From positions 1 to 61,025 of the forward strand of contig CALBGO010000027.1 of NCBI GenBank assembly GCA_937894585.1: a stretch of DNA of 61,025 bases. The letters are read 5' to 3'. The notes beneath the pieces are model-generated. The model did no database searches. It saw only the letters and a program-made list of their open reading frames with translations, and was not told the DNA's origin. Made by a program: the position numbers and the translations under genes. The stretch comes from an uncultured Eubacterium sp. (GTDB taxonomy: Bacteria > Bacillota > Clostridia > Peptostreptococcales > Anaerovoracaceae). The stretch's first letter is position 1, and every line of letters starts with the position of its first letter. Below, piece by piece: positions 23,491 to 30,974 of this stretch.

Positions 23491-24474
23491 CTATAATATC
23501 GCCTCCATCAGTTTCTCCATTACCACCTTCAGCGCCCTTCGCATCTTTCCTGCGGGTTCAGGATCCGCTTCCTCAACCGCGGCGATTGACTGAAGGCAAG
23601 CGTTGAAGTCCTGCTGCAGCTGATTGGATTTCAGCTTGAATTCTATCAGCGCATCATTATTACTGTTTGCAAGAGCTCTCTGCAGGCGGTCAATCTCTTT
23701 CGCAGCCTCCTGATTGCTGGTTCGGAGAAGCTCTGTTTCTTTATCGAACTTTTCCTGTGCTTTAGCTTCCGCATGTTCCGCAGCCTCCCTGGCTGTTTTC
23801 TCCTTTTCAGCCTCGATAGAGTCTTTCAACTTTTGAGATTTCTCTTTTTCCTTTTTCAACTTTTCCCTGGCCTTCTGAAGTTCCGCTTCTTTTTCTGACA
23901 GCAAAGCAGGATCAGTCTCTTTTTGATTTTCCAATTCGGTTTCCAGTTCTTTGATGCGTCCTCTTAATTCGATTTCAACTGCGGTCGTTTCCTTTGCACT
24001 CTTTTGGATACTTTCTTCCAGGTTGCTATTCTTTTCCTGCAAATGACGGATTTCGTCTTTTAACTCCCTCACGGTCATATCCGGTACTTTTGGGTTTTCC
24101 AGCACTTCTTCTGCGACTTCTTCCGGTGCGGACAATAGTGCCCAAACCTTTGAAATTCCAATATCCGTAAAGATTACGGATTTGGAAAAAATGCTATTTT
24201 CATCGCCTATTTTATTAGCCAGTTTCATCATCTTTTCTGCTTTAGACTTGGAAAATGACAGGTTATTCTTGCACCATTCTTCCCATTCTCCATGCCGCAA
24301 TCGTCCTTTTATGATGAGAAGGCGTTCTCCAGCTCTTGCTGCAAACTCCATTCCTAACCGTCCGAGTGCTTCCATCTGATTCCAATATAAATTGACCTCC
24401 CGACACAATTCTTCCGTTTCTTTTGATTCGAGTTCTCCCAAAGCTTTATATTCAACATCAATAATCTCTTCCAT
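23491..24474 (-). CDS. DUF3102 coiled-coil phage protein
   Basis: A 327-residue protein. The first 140 residues carry a DUF3102-type domain (AGERLLIIKGRLRHGEWEEW, CKNNLSFSKSKAEKMMKLAN) found in phage and plasmid ParB-related early proteins. Residues 145-285 are a long, highly charged coiled coil. The end has NACLQSIAAVEEADPEPAGK. It probably binds DNA or host replication proteins, but its role is unknown. Confidence 0.8.
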   Translation of the reverse strand: MEEIIDVEYKALGELESKETEELCREVNLYWNQMEALGRLGMEFAARAGERLLIIKGRLRHGEWEEWCKNNLSFSKSKAEKMMKLANKIGDENSIFSKSVIFTDIGISKVWALLSAPEEVAEEVLENPKVPDMTVRELKDEIRHLQEKNSNLEESIQKSAKETTAVEIELRGRIKELETELENQKETDPALLSEKEAELQKAREKLKKEKEKSQKLKDSIEAEKEKTAREAAEHAEAKAQEKFDKETELLRTSNQEAAKEIDRLQRALANSNNDALIEFKLKSNQLQQDFNACLQSIAAVEEADPEPAGKMRRALKVVMEKLMEAIL

Positions 24475-24487
24475 GTTTTCTCCTTTC

Positions 24488-24742
24488 TTACGACATAATT
24501 CCCATCATTATCAACGCATACTGATAGCCCTGTAAAAAGCCTCGTCTTTCATATTCCAGTTCCGCTCTTGAAATTGCATCTTCTATTTTGTAGAACAGCT
24601 CCTTATCATATTGCATTAGCGGTTCGAGATACCTGTAGTACTCTGTATATGCAGCTTTTAATTTTTCTCCATCTTCTATGTGTTTGTAATACTCTTCGCT
24701 ATAAAAGTATTCGTTCAGCTGTTTTTCTAATCTTTTGTTCAT
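24488..24742 (-). CDS. Small DUF6809-like phage protein, copy 2
   Basis: An 84-residue paralog of the gene at 1586..1885, sharing MNKRLEKQL at the start and YDKELFYKIEDAI and GFLQGYQYAL later. It ends normally at MMGIMS, with no extension through a G tract. It is the first gene of the leftward early operon, next to the divergent regulator at 24839. The function is unknown. Confidence 0.7.
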   Translation of the reverse strand: MNKRLEKQLNEYFYSEEYYKHIEDGEKLKAAYTEYYRYLEPLMQYDKELFYKIEDAISRAELEYERRGFLQGYQYALIMMGIMS

Positions 24743-24760
24743 AATTGTACCTCCTCATTT

Positions 24761-24777
24761 ACATACATTTTGTATGT
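24761..24777. promoter_or_regulatory. Palindromic operator in the divergent promoter region
   Basis: ACATAC, five bases, GTATGT form a perfect palindrome. A further TTGTATGT half-site lies at about 24806-24813. These are likely binding sites of the XRE protein encoded from 24839, controlling both that gene and the leftward early operon. Confidence 0.55.
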
Positions 24778-24838
24778 ATTATTTATTTTCAGATTATAGT
24801 ACAATTTGTATGTAATGTCAAGCTGGAGGTATAGTTTT

Positions 24839-25075
24839 ATGTTTGGAAAAAGATTACGCGCAGCTCGTATGGCTCGAAAGATTACGCAACAGCGTATGGC
24901 TGATATGCTTCATTCTTCTCTCAACGCCTATCAAAAATATGAACAAGGAGAAAGATCCCCATCTTTCACAACCTTGGTTCAAATAGCAGATATACTCGAA
25001 GTCTCTATCGATTGGCTTCTTGGTCGTGATGAATATCTTCAATCTCTCGGAGTTTCCGTTGATGTATCCCTGTAA
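24839..25075 (+). CDS. XRE-family regulator
   Basis: A 78-residue helix-turn-helix protein, MFGKRLRAARMARKITQQRM, then ADMLHSSLNAYQKYEQGERS and SFTTLVQIADILEVSIDWLL, a full Cro/CI-type fold. It has a strong SD site (CTGGAGGTATAGTTTT). It is the only plus-strand gene in this part and probably acts as a Cro-like repressor of the leftward early operon. Its last 71 bases overlap the converging gene at 25005..25226. Confidence 0.88.
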   Translation: MFGKRLRAARMARKITQQRMADMLHSSLNAYQKYEQGERSPSFTTLVQIADILEVSIDWLLGRDEYLQSLGVSVDVSL

Positions 25076-25226
25076 TATCTTCTAAGGTGTCCCATATGTA
25101 AAAATCTCCTGTTCTGTCACCTTTTTCAATTTTTTGATAATAAACTAAGCTAATTCCAACTTTATTTGCCATCGCTTGCTGTGTCAGCCCTGCATCCTGC
25201 CGGGCTTTTTTCAATATTACTCTCAT
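25005..25226 (-). CDS. XRE-family regulator, converging with its neighbour
   Basis: A 73-residue HTH protein (MRVILKKARQDAGLTQQAMA, NKVGISLVYYQKIEKGDRTG). It lies just downstream of the PcfJ-like gene in the early operon. The 3' end overlaps the plus-strand XRE gene by 71 bases, so the two mRNAs are antisense to each other. Its SD site is weak. Confidence 0.75.
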   Translation of the reverse strand: MRVILKKARQDAGLTQQAMANKVGISLVYYQKIEKGDRTGDFYIWDTLEDITGIHQRKLREIEDIHHDQEANR

Positions 25227-25231
25227 TTTCT

Positions 25232-26716
25232 TTACGCTGCCGGTGCAGCTGCTCCTTTCTTCTTTTTCAGTACATCGCTTTTCCAGTTTTCAAGAAATTC
25301 TTCTACTTCTTTCGGGTAACTGCAATTTCTCATGCCTCGGCACTGAATAATTTCACCTTTTGAACTTAATTCCAGTGTGAAATACGGCACATCTGGTTCT
25401 TCTACTTTTCTAATGAATAGAATCACGCAATCTTTTCTGCACACCTTATCCGCATAGGTCCTAACGCAATGGTGCAGGATCTCACTTTCCAAATACAACT
25501 CTTTTATGCTTTTCGCCGGCCGAATCAAGATACCATCATTTTTGTATTCCTTAAATCCATATAGTTCTTTTATGGCTTCTTCGAATTCTCGTTCTTTAAT
25601 AGCATCGATTTCAATTTTAACTTGCATAGCAGTTTCTGCGTGTGCCTTCTGAAAACTCTTTGGTTTTAACACCCGCTTATCATTCATATCTAATCCAATT
25701 CGCTTACAGTCGCTCAAGTAATCGGCATAGTCTCTCACAGTTACATTTCCTCCCTGTATCCGTAGATATCGAATTGCCTTGTTTGTGGATATATAAGATT
25801 TAATAAGCATCAGTGCTTCCTCGCTTCCGTAACCAAGCATATCTAAGTCATTAAACCCAATCTCCAATCCAAATCCTTTCCAGTATTTGTACTTTTCCAG
25901 ACCATACAATCGTCCACCTGTTTCCCGAAACTCTCTGACTTCTTTTCTATTCATTTTAAGGATTTTCCGAAGCTCACCGCTTCTCCAGTTGATATACCTG
26001 CAAGTTTCTCCATTTGCTCTCTCCCCTACAATGTGCTCAAACCCGGATTTTTCCAAAATTTCTATGCTCGGGTATTTTAGAAAATTGTATATGTATCCGA
26101 TTAGTGCATAAGGATTGTCCGGTTCCTTAAATCCCAGTCTAAGCATATCCATATTTGCATATCTAAGATCCGTTCCTCTGCAGTTTATGAAAGAATGATG
26201 TGTTACCGTATGCTGATAGGTTGCTACTTTGTAGCTATTCCACATACCTGCACACGCACTTGGCAAAATTACATTCTTTCTTTTCTCCCATCTATCCATA
26301 TTCCAGAATCCTTCCGGAATATGTTTATAGTATTCCTGGCTCTTTTTGCTGAACCTGTACTGTGCCGACGGCCAGAAGCTCACCTCTGCCTTCTCCCCGG
26401 TATAGTCGATATTGTATTCATCCAGCTGACAGAATGTAACACTGTGGTTTTTTGCAAACCACAACACTCTTCCGTACTGTGTAATGCCTTTTCTCCCATA
26501 TCTTCGATCTTTCGCAGTCACCTTCATACCGCAGAAGGGACAAAAGGTTTCTTTATTGTGCAGCAGACTGTAGTCTATCTTTTCCATTTTTCCGCAGCGG
26601 GTGCAGTATGCAGTTCCGCTCTTCTGGCTAAAAATCAGATATGCCTTTTGCGCGGCAGATCGCAGGACAAACTGCGTAAGGTCTGCTGGTCTTTTAATTC
26701 TAAAGGGCGCTTCCAT
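25232..26716 (-). CDS. PcfJ-like protein
   Basis: A 494-residue protein. An N-terminal zinc-ribbon (CTRCGKMEKI and CPFCGMKV) is followed by a long middle part and a C-terminal PcfJ domain with YLESEILHHCVRTYADKVC, CVILFIRKVEEPDVPYFTLE and IIQCRGMRNCSYPKEVEEF. PcfJ is known from conjugative plasmid pCF10 and is common in Firmicutes mobile elements and phages; its biochemical role is not established. It is paired with a PcfK-like gene directly upstream. The SD site is ATAGGAGGTAAAGTC. Confidence 0.88.
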   Translation of the reverse strand: MEAPFRIKRPADLTQFVLRSAAQKAYLIFSQKSGTAYCTRCGKMEKIDYSLLHNKETFCPFCGMKVTAKDRRYGRKGITQYGRVLWFAKNHSVTFCQLDEYNIDYTGEKAEVSFWPSAQYRFSKKSQEYYKHIPEGFWNMDRWEKRKNVILPSACAGMWNSYKVATYQHTVTHHSFINCRGTDLRYANMDMLRLGFKEPDNPYALIGYIYNFLKYPSIEILEKSGFEHIVGERANGETCRYINWRSGELRKILKMNRKEVREFRETGGRLYGLEKYKYWKGFGLEIGFNDLDMLGYGSEEALMLIKSYISTNKAIRYLRIQGGNVTVRDYADYLSDCKRIGLDMNDKRVLKPKSFQKAHAETAMQVKIEIDAIKEREFEEAIKELYGFKEYKNDGILIRPAKSIKELYLESEILHHCVRTYADKVCRKDCVILFIRKVEEPDVPYFTLELSSKGEIIQCRGMRNCSYPKEVEEFLENWKSDVLKKKKGAAAPAA

Positions 26717-26727
26717 GACTTTACCTC

Positions 26728-27054
26728 CTATAAGAGTTCCGTGATATCGATGAGATTACTTGTCCGTCTTCCGGATCCGGACTTATCCGCATCAGTAATG
26801 CCGTAATATTCTTCAATAATGGTGAACCCATCCTGATCCGGAATATACGTGAAGTTTCCTTGCGCTCTCTTTAATGCATTTTTTTTCATAGCCTCAAAAC
26901 TTCCTTGCAATGTTTTGTCTTCCTGCAAAATTTTTTCTGCAATGCAATCATTTGTACAGAGTTCCGTCAAATGTTTCTCGAACGGAATCAAGTGTCCCTT
27001 GCCTTCACATTCCGCCGTGATTTTTGCGATTGCTTCATCTGTTTTCTTGCTCAT
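26728..27054 (-). CDS. PcfK-like protein
   Basis: A 108-residue protein starting MSKKTDEAIAKITAECEGKG, with CIAEKILQEDKTLQGSFEAM and a conserved C-terminal part (DGFTIIEEYYGITDADKSGS). This matches PcfK, which is nearly always encoded next to PcfJ. The SD site is GGGAGGAAGAA. Confidence 0.85.
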   Translation of the reverse strand: MSKKTDEAIAKITAECEGKGHLIPFEKHLTELCTNDCIAEKILQEDKTLQGSFEAMKKNALKRAQGNFTYIPDQDGFTIIEEYYGITDADKSGSGRRTSNLIDITELL

Positions 27055-27153
27055 TTCTTCCTCCCAGTCTTTCGATCATTTCCGAGAAATTCTTTCCATC
27101 TCATCTAAATCTCGTTTTTCCATTGCATATTTCTCCAATCTCTGATAGGCTAA

Positions 27154-27177
27154 GAGTAGGTGCTGCAGCACCTACTC
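27154..27177. repeat. Perfect 24-bp palindrome
   Basis: GAGTAGGTGCTG is followed directly by its exact reverse complement. It lies in the gap between the PcfK gene and the 39-residue ORF, followed on the plus strand by CTTACC/GGTAAG with TCTTTTTT at 27191-27214. As RNA it would form a long hairpin. A GTG inside it could start a 31-codon frame, but without an SD site. Confidence 0.6.
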
Positions 27178-27212
27178 AAACGCTTTGGGCTTACCTTTTC
27201 GGTAAGTCTTTT

Positions 27213-27332
27213 TTAGTCCCTGTAGCAGATTTCATTTCCGCATGGCCAGTACTTTCTGCTTCTGAAGCTCACATTCAGCGGACATTTTCTGCAGCAAGTA
27301 ATTCTTTTCTTAAATCTTTTCAGTAATTTCAT
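27213..27332 (-). CDS. Hypothetical 39-residue Cys-rich protein
   Basis: It begins MKLLKRFKKRITCCRKCPLN and ends PCGNEICYRD. The Cys residues (CCRKC and CGNEIC) suggest a small zinc-binding knuckle. An AGGAGGAACT SD site precedes the ATG at 27332. It is strongly basic at its N-terminus. Likely a real early phage gene of unknown role. Confidence 0.55.
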   Translation of the reverse strand: MKLLKRFKKRITCCRKCPLNVSFRSRKYWPCGNEICYRD

Positions 27333-27340
27333 AGTTCCTC

Positions 27341-27469
27341 CTATTCTGCAATCAGATATAACAGTAAATATAGGGCAATCAACGGTGATGCAGCGGCTGC
27401 CATCATCCCGGTAAAATAGATATAGGCTGCTGCCGTGTTTTTCATTGCCAGTTTTTTAAGTTTTTTCAT
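27341..27469 (-). CDS. Hypothetical 42-residue membrane protein
   Basis: It begins MKKLKKLAMKNTAAAYIYFT and continues with a hydrophobic segment rich in Ala and Leu to LYLLLYLIAE. One or two membrane passes are likely. The SD site is GGAAAGGAAGAAAG. The start lies within the 3' end of the gene upstream. Function unknown. Confidence 0.55.
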   Translation of the reverse strand: MKKLKKLAMKNTAAAYIYFTGMMAAAASPLIALYLLLYLIAE

Positions 27470-27788
27470 CTTTCTTCCTTTCCAGCTCCCGCTTTTTTCG
27501 CATCAGCTTTGCAATGTCACGCTCTAATTTTTCTGCCTTTTTCGGCCAGTTTATTTCGTACAGTCTTCGGACTTTCTGCTCGACGGCGGATATCTGTTGA
27601 TTCACCAGCACGAGCTCTCGGTCATAATCGACTCTTGGGTGGCTGAGGTAGTATCTGCAATGGTAATTTTCAAAATCATAATAGCAGCACTCGTGGCAGC
27701 ACCTGATGCAGACCGGTTCACTATCAAACTGCGGACACTGCCTCGCCTCCCGATAATCATAATTTCCGCATTTTGGACAAGGTATCAT
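27456..27788 (-). CDS. Zinc-ribbon and coiled-coil phage protein
   Basis: A 110-residue protein with several Cys pairs (CPKCGNY, CIRCCHECCYY, HCRYY) in the first half and a basic coiled coil (KKAEKLERDIAKLMRKKREL) in the second. It begins in an ATGA overlap with the preceding gene. It may bind nucleic acid; I do not recognise a family. Confidence 0.65.
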   Translation of the reverse strand: MIPCPKCGNYDYREARQCPQFDSEPVCIRCCHECCYYDFENYHCRYYLSHPRVDYDRELVLVNQQISAVEQKVRRLYEINWPKKAEKLERDIAKLMRKKRELERKKDEKT

Positions 27789-28192
27789 TCCGGCATCAGC
27801 TCCTCGATGTAGTTTCTGCCGATCAGATTCATCCAGTCCTGCAGCGCTTCTTGCTCCGACATTCCATCACCTTCCCGGCAGTCCATGTAAACTCTTTGGT
27901 ACGTCGCCCTCCACTTTGCATTTTCCACCTGCGCCCAAGGTGTAATATTTGCCTGCAGCTCCCGGTGCTTGTCCGGCGATAAGTCAACTTGAAATCCAAA
28001 TTTGATACTCAGTGCCCGATCCGGATTTCCACCAAACACCTCATGACGCTCTGCGCCGGCGGCATCGGTATAGAAACAAAATCTTTCCGGCTTTTCCTTG
28101 TAGCCGTTGTACTTCTGCTTTCGGGACTTTGCAATCTCCATCATGCAGAACGCATATTCGAAGTACACTTCTTCAATTTCTGTAATCTTCAT
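27785..28192 (-). CDS. Hypothetical early phage protein
   Basis: A 135-residue protein from MKITEIEEVYFEYAFCMMEI to YIEELMPE. No known motif is visible. The ATG at 28192 overlaps the TGA of the gene upstream and lies directly after GCGGAGGC, so coupling is likely; the open frame extends farther upstream without a site. Confidence 0.6.
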   Translation of the reverse strand: MKITEIEEVYFEYAFCMMEIAKSRKQKYNGYKEKPERFCFYTDAAGAERHEVFGGNPDRALSIKFGFQVDLSPDKHRELQANITPWAQVENAKWRATYQRVYMDCREGDGMSEQEALQDWMNLIGRNYIEELMPE

Positions 28193-28554
28193 GCCTCCGC
28201 AGCCTCCTCTCTGCTTGCAGTTCTTTTGATTTTTATCTTGTCTCCTGTATTCCAAATCTTCACTTTTGAGTCCATCAATTCAAAAGTAACCGATTCACAA
28301 TTCCCCTGAAGCACATCTATCCCCCCCTGACGAAGCATTCTGACCTCCGATTCTGACAGCGGACTAAAGGTATCATTGTGACTCGCCGCCGCAATATAGT
28401 TGATTCTCTGCATCAGGATCGCCTGCCTCTTCGCTATGGTTGCCCCACTGCACTTGCAGGATCCGCTTACGATGTTGTCTGCCATCTCTTGATTCTCGGC
28501 CATAATAGGCTGTTCTTCTCCACAAAACTGGCACCGTCCCTGGTATGTATCCAT
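28189..28554 (-). CDS. Hypothetical zinc-ribbon phage protein
   Basis: A 121-residue protein with two Cys pairs near the start (CQFCGEEQ and CKCSG), a likely zinc ribbon, then a helical region (AKRQAILMQRINYIAAASHN). The SD site AGGAGGTTTATTA is strong. A seven-G run (plus-strand C at 28321-28327) lies within the coding sequence. Confidence 0.65.
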   Translation of the reverse strand: MDTYQGRCQFCGEEQPIMAENQEMADNIVSGSCKCSGATIAKRQAILMQRINYIAAASHNDTFSPLSESEVRMLRQGGIDVLQGNCESVTFELMDSKVKIWNTGDKIKIKRTASREEAAEA

Positions 28555-28805
28555 TAATAAACCTCCTTCGCTACTGCTTTTAGATTGGCGCCGTTGCTAT
28601 ATCCGGTTACGAACAAGCGCCGATAATTCCCGTTCCGGTAAATGATGTCGATGTATTCGTCATAAAAATCTTCGCTTTCGTCATGGAATTCCACTTTATA
28701 TGCCAAACTGTCTACATTGCTACGCTTGTCCATAGACAAAAGAGTTTCTATCCCCTTTACGAATCTAATCTTTTCTTCTATCATCATTGCAATTTCTGGT
28801 TTCAT
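28554..28805 (-). CDS. Hypothetical early phage protein
   Basis: An 83-residue protein, MKPEIAMMIEEKIRFVKGIE, with an alternating acidic and aromatic middle (FHDESEDFYDEYIDIIYRNG). Its stop overlaps the start of the next gene by one base. No recognised domain. Confidence 0.6.
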   Translation of the reverse strand: MKPEIAMMIEEKIRFVKGIETLLSMDKRSNVDSLAYKVEFHDESEDFYDEYIDIIYRNGNYRRLFVTGYSNGANLKAVAKEVY

Positions 28806-28998
28806 TTTTTTGTTTTAACCTTTCTATGATAAATTCTTCCGGCGGCCGGCGTCTTCCCTGCAGCGCCCGATCGAGATGCCGACGCAAGCTTTCCTGCCGC
28901 AGCCTGTCCTGCTCCTCCAGTGCAATTTCCGCTCTGGTTGGCAGCCTAATAGCCTGTCCGGTTTTCTTCCGCCGCCGGCGATGGCTTTTTCTTGGCAT
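28765..28998 (-). CDS. Arg-rich hypothetical phage protein
   Basis: A 77-residue, very basic protein starting MPRKSHRRRRKKTGQAIRLP, probably nucleic-acid binding. It overlaps the next gene by 41 bases. Its SD site is weak. Confidence 0.5.
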   Translation of the reverse strand: MPRKSHRRRRKKTGQAIRLPTRAEIALEEQDRLRQESLRRHLDRALQGRRRPPEEFIIERLKQKNETRNCNDDRRKD

Positions 28999-29006
28999 AT
29001 GTCATC

Positions 29007-29141
29007 TCACTTCCCAACTTTTTCCGGAACATATCCCGCAGCCCGCATTGCAGTTTCTGTCAACTTTCTCTTTAATTCCTTCATCTCGTCCTCCGAATAC
29101 TCGTTCACAGGACGATTATTTATGTAGATTTCTATTTTCAC
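29007..29141 (-). CDS. Hypothetical 44-residue early phage protein
   Basis: A short GTG-started ORF reading MKIEIYINNRPVNEYSEDEM and ending YVPEKVGK, with an excellent SD site (CACAGGAGGATTAAAA). It appears to be the first gene of the leftward early operon in this part. The sequence form (a beta-strand then a helix) resembles short phage proteins of unknown function. Confidence 0.6.
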   Translation of the reverse strand: MKIEIYINNRPVNEYSEDEMKELKRKLTETAMRAAGYVPEKVGK

Positions 29142-29213
29142 TTTTAATCCTCCTGTGAGAGTCTATGGTTATAACGATTTGTCCTATTCCTTGTGAATTC
29201 TTTATTCCTGTCT

Positions 29214-29243
29214 TATAATGAAATTACAGGCTGCCCACCAGCC
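29214..29243 (+). promoter_or_regulatory. Promoter with 5' hairpin leader, element A
   Basis: TATAAT at 29214-29219 is followed by TACAGGCTG and a stem GGCTG/CAGCC (29229-29233 with 29239-29243), then AGTAA and an SD-like AAAGGCGG. The same TATAAT-CAGGCTG-hairpin order occurs at 30298 and 30919, and a related form at 2231. The hairpin would sit at the extreme 5' end of the mRNA. Confidence 0.6.
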
Positions 29244-29267
29244 GAGTAATTAAAAGGCGGTATAATA

Positions 29268-29816
29268 ATGACTTCGAAAAAGACACATATGACCAGTAAT
29301 AATTTTGATGCTATGCGTAATGCAGTTAAGAATCCTACGCAACAATTAAAATCATCCATTTATAGAATCCCTCGGTCCCTAATTTCTCTCCAAAATTCAG
29401 CTTCATATTTTACTGCAGCTACTAAAGCAGCTGCTAAAATTCCTAATCCTGCTCAAATGTTTCCCGCTCAGGCTCGTATGAACGAATGGATGCTGAAAAA
29501 TCAAGATTTTCTTTTCTCTTTGAACAAGGATAATCTTCATTCACCTTCCGAGCAGCTACATAAAATCAATATCCATAATCCCGCACTCGATACGAATGAA
29601 AAACTCGATAAAGTTGCAGAACTTCTTGAAAATATGGTTGATGTTCTCAACGAGCAGTCTGAGCATCAGAAAAAGGTCGAAGCTTGGCATGAGGAAGATT
29701 TGAAACGATATGAGAATAGTTCCAAGCAAACAAAATCGGAATCTCGCAAGTCCTGGGTCAATATTCTGCTTGTAGCCGCTACACTTGTCGCGACAATCTG
29801 CGCTATTTTTCATTAA
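29268..29816 (+). CDS. Hypothetical tail-anchored membrane protein, cassette gene P1
   Basis: A 182-residue protein with a soluble N-terminal part rich in Asn, Ser and Lys, a charged coiled coil (about residues 100-155) and one C-terminal transmembrane segment (WVNILLVAATLVATICAIF) ending the chain. It is likely anchored with its main part in the cytoplasm. I do not recognise a family. It is a plus-strand gene with its own promoter and its own terminator at 29891, so it can be expressed in the lysogen. Confidence 0.6.
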   Translation: MTSKKTHMTSNNFDAMRNAVKNPTQQLKSSIYRIPRSLISLQNSASYFTAATKAAAKIPNPAQMFPAQARMNEWMLKNQDFLFSLNKDNLHSPSEQLHKINIHNPALDTNEKLDKVAELLENMVDVLNEQSEHQKKVEAWHEEDLKRYENSSKQTKSESRKSWVNILLVAATLVATICAIFH

Positions 29817-29820
29817 ATAA

Positions 29821-29997
29821 TCAAGTGAAGATTTCACTTACAACATGTATCAAAACTGCCAGGCTGATCATTCTATTGCAAATTCTTAGTAGACGATTTG
29901 ATTTTATTAAATCGTCTATATCCTTTTTTACCTTGCAAATTTCATCTTCATGTCTTTGAAGCACCTTCCCTGCATTCTCATTTGATCCCAGTTTCAT
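29821..29997 (-). CDS. Hypothetical 58-residue coiled-coil protein
   Basis: It begins MKLGSNENAGKVLQRHEDEI, has a short helical repeat (KVKKDIDDLIKSNRLL) and ends in a moderately hydrophobic stretch (RMISLAVLIHVVSEIF). The ATG overlaps the TGA of the gene upstream, with GAAGGAGATGG as the SD site, so both are probably co-translated. It converges on P1, ending five bases away. Confidence 0.55.
   Translation of the reverse strand: MKLGSNENAGKVLQRHEDEICKVKKDIDDLIKSNRLLRICNRMISLAVLIHVVSEIFT
29891..29929 (+). terminator. Terminator of cassette gene P1
   Basis: AGACGATTT, nine bases, then its complement, followed by ATATCCTTTTTT on the plus strand. It lies inside the opposing 58-codon ORF, so P1 mRNA is antisense to that gene. 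Confidence 0.7.
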
Positions 29998-30248
29998 TCT
30001 CTTGCCATCTCCTTCCTCAACCTTTCGACTACTATTTCAGCTACTTTATCAATATCTTCATCGGTCAGTTGCGTTGGTCGAATTTCTTCCAAGAACTCTA
30101 CCCTGCTGTCTGTAACAACAACGCCTTCTCTGGCTTGTCTAATAATATCCTCTCTGATTTTTTCTGTGTCCTCACGCTTCATTATGTATTTCAGCTGAAA
30201 TACATAGATTCTTTCACCGCCTTGTATTTTTAGGATATTCTTCTCCAT
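29994..30248 (-). CDS. Hypothetical cassette protein
   Basis: An 84-residue protein, MEKNILKIQGGERIYVFQLK, then two charged helices (EDTEKIREDIIRQAREGVVV and DEDIDKVAEIVVERLRKEM). No domain recognised. The ATG at 30248 follows AAGGAGGTGGGGAGA. It is divergent from cassette gene P2 and shares with it the repeated intergenic region. Confidence 0.6.
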   Translation of the reverse strand: MEKNILKIQGGERIYVFQLKYIMKREDTEKIREDIIRQAREGVVVTDSRVEFLEEIRPTQLTDEDIDKVAEIVVERLRKEMARE

Positions 30249-30261
30249 TCTCCCCACCTCC

Positions 30262-30330
30262 TTCTTTCCGTTTCTTGCAAAGCCTCTGCTTCTCCTTTAT
30301 AATTTTTGTACAGGCTGTGCCAGCAGCCGA
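30262..30330 (+). repeat. 69-bp divergent promoter/leader repeat, copy B
   Basis: This stretch matches 30883..30951 over its 69 bases with two visible substitutions. It holds the SD-proximal region of the minus-strand gene, TATAAT at 30298-30303, and the hairpin GGCTG/CAGCC (30313-30317 with 30324-30328). It directs transcription of P2 to the right. Confidence 0.8.
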
Positions 30331-30353
30331 GTAACAAGAAAGGAGTGCTACCA

Positions 30354-30668
30354 TTGAAAGTTTCAGAAATTAATCAACTCACTCTAAATGAGATACAGCA
30401 ACTTACCCCTCGAGACTTGGAATCGGATATATCAGAAATTCTTAAGCGTTATGAGAATTCCAAACTGCCCCTAACTCCAAATATGCTCAAGAAGCTAAAC
30501 GAACTCGCCGGTCTTTTGCCAGAAGACAAACGCCCGAAAGCTTCAAAAGTCAAAACAGTCTCAGACTTCGTTAGACTTGCCTGCAATATAATTGATCTAC
30601 TCGAGAAAACAGGTGCAACCGATAAGCTTAACGAAGGATTGGAGTTGATTCGTCAATCTTTTTCATGA
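30354..30668 (+). CDS. Hypothetical helical cassette gene P2
   Basis: A 104-residue soluble protein, MKVSEINQLTLNEIQQLTPR, predicted mostly helical, without a transmembrane segment. It starts at TTG (30354) after GAAAGGAGTGCTACCA. Its 3' end overlaps the converging gene at 30653..30868 by 16 bases. No known domain. Confidence 0.6.
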   Translation: MKVSEINQLTLNEIQQLTPRDLESDISEILKRYENSKLPLTPNMLKKLNELAGLLPEDKRPKASKVKTVSDFVRLACNIIDLLEKTGATDKLNEGLELIRQSFS

Positions 30669-30868
30669 TTTGACGGGACACCATCTAACTTTTTCGCCTC
30701 ATCTTCTGGGGCGATTTTCTTTAATGTCTCGTATTTCTCAATAAATTTACTTGTACACTTTTCAACCCCATCAACGAGAAATGTGAGTGCCTCCAATTCA
30801 TTCCTCAATGCCTTAATTTCTTCAATACCTTCAATGTCGATTTTGATTTTTACTCCTGTATCTTTCAT
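30653..30868 (-). CDS. Hypothetical cassette protein
   Basis: A 71-residue protein starting MKDTGVKIKIDIEGIEEIKA and ending VPSNHEKD, with a beta strand then a coiled-coil-like helix. The ATG at 30868 follows GGAGGTGAGGAGG. Its 5' end (plus-strand TATCTTTCATCCTC) closely matches the 5' end of the gene at 31258..31665, which suggests that cassettes were copied or exchanged. Confidence 0.6.
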   Translation of the reverse strand: MKDTGVKIKIDIEGIEEIKALRNELEALTFLVDGVEKCTSKFIEKYETLKKIAPEDEAKKLDGVPSNHEKD

Positions 30869-30882
30869 CCTCCTCACCTCCT

Positions 30883-30951
30883 TTCTTTCCGTTTCTTGCA
30901 AATCCTCCGCTTCTCCTTTATAATTTTTGTACAGGCTGTGCCAGCAGCCGA
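30883..30951 (+). repeat. 69-bp divergent promoter/leader repeat, copy C
   Basis: The second copy of the repeat at 30262..30330, with TATAAT at 30919-30924 and the hairpin GGCTG/CAGCC at 30934-30938 and 30945-30949. It drives gene P3 to the right and borders the start of the minus-strand gene to the left. Confidence 0.8.
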
Positions 30952-30974
30952 ATATCAAATAAAGGAGTTTTATT

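Noticed and set aside
28321..28327. Seven-C run as a slippage switch
   Set aside because: It lies in the middle of a coding sequence, is short for phase variation and no alternative frame makes sense.
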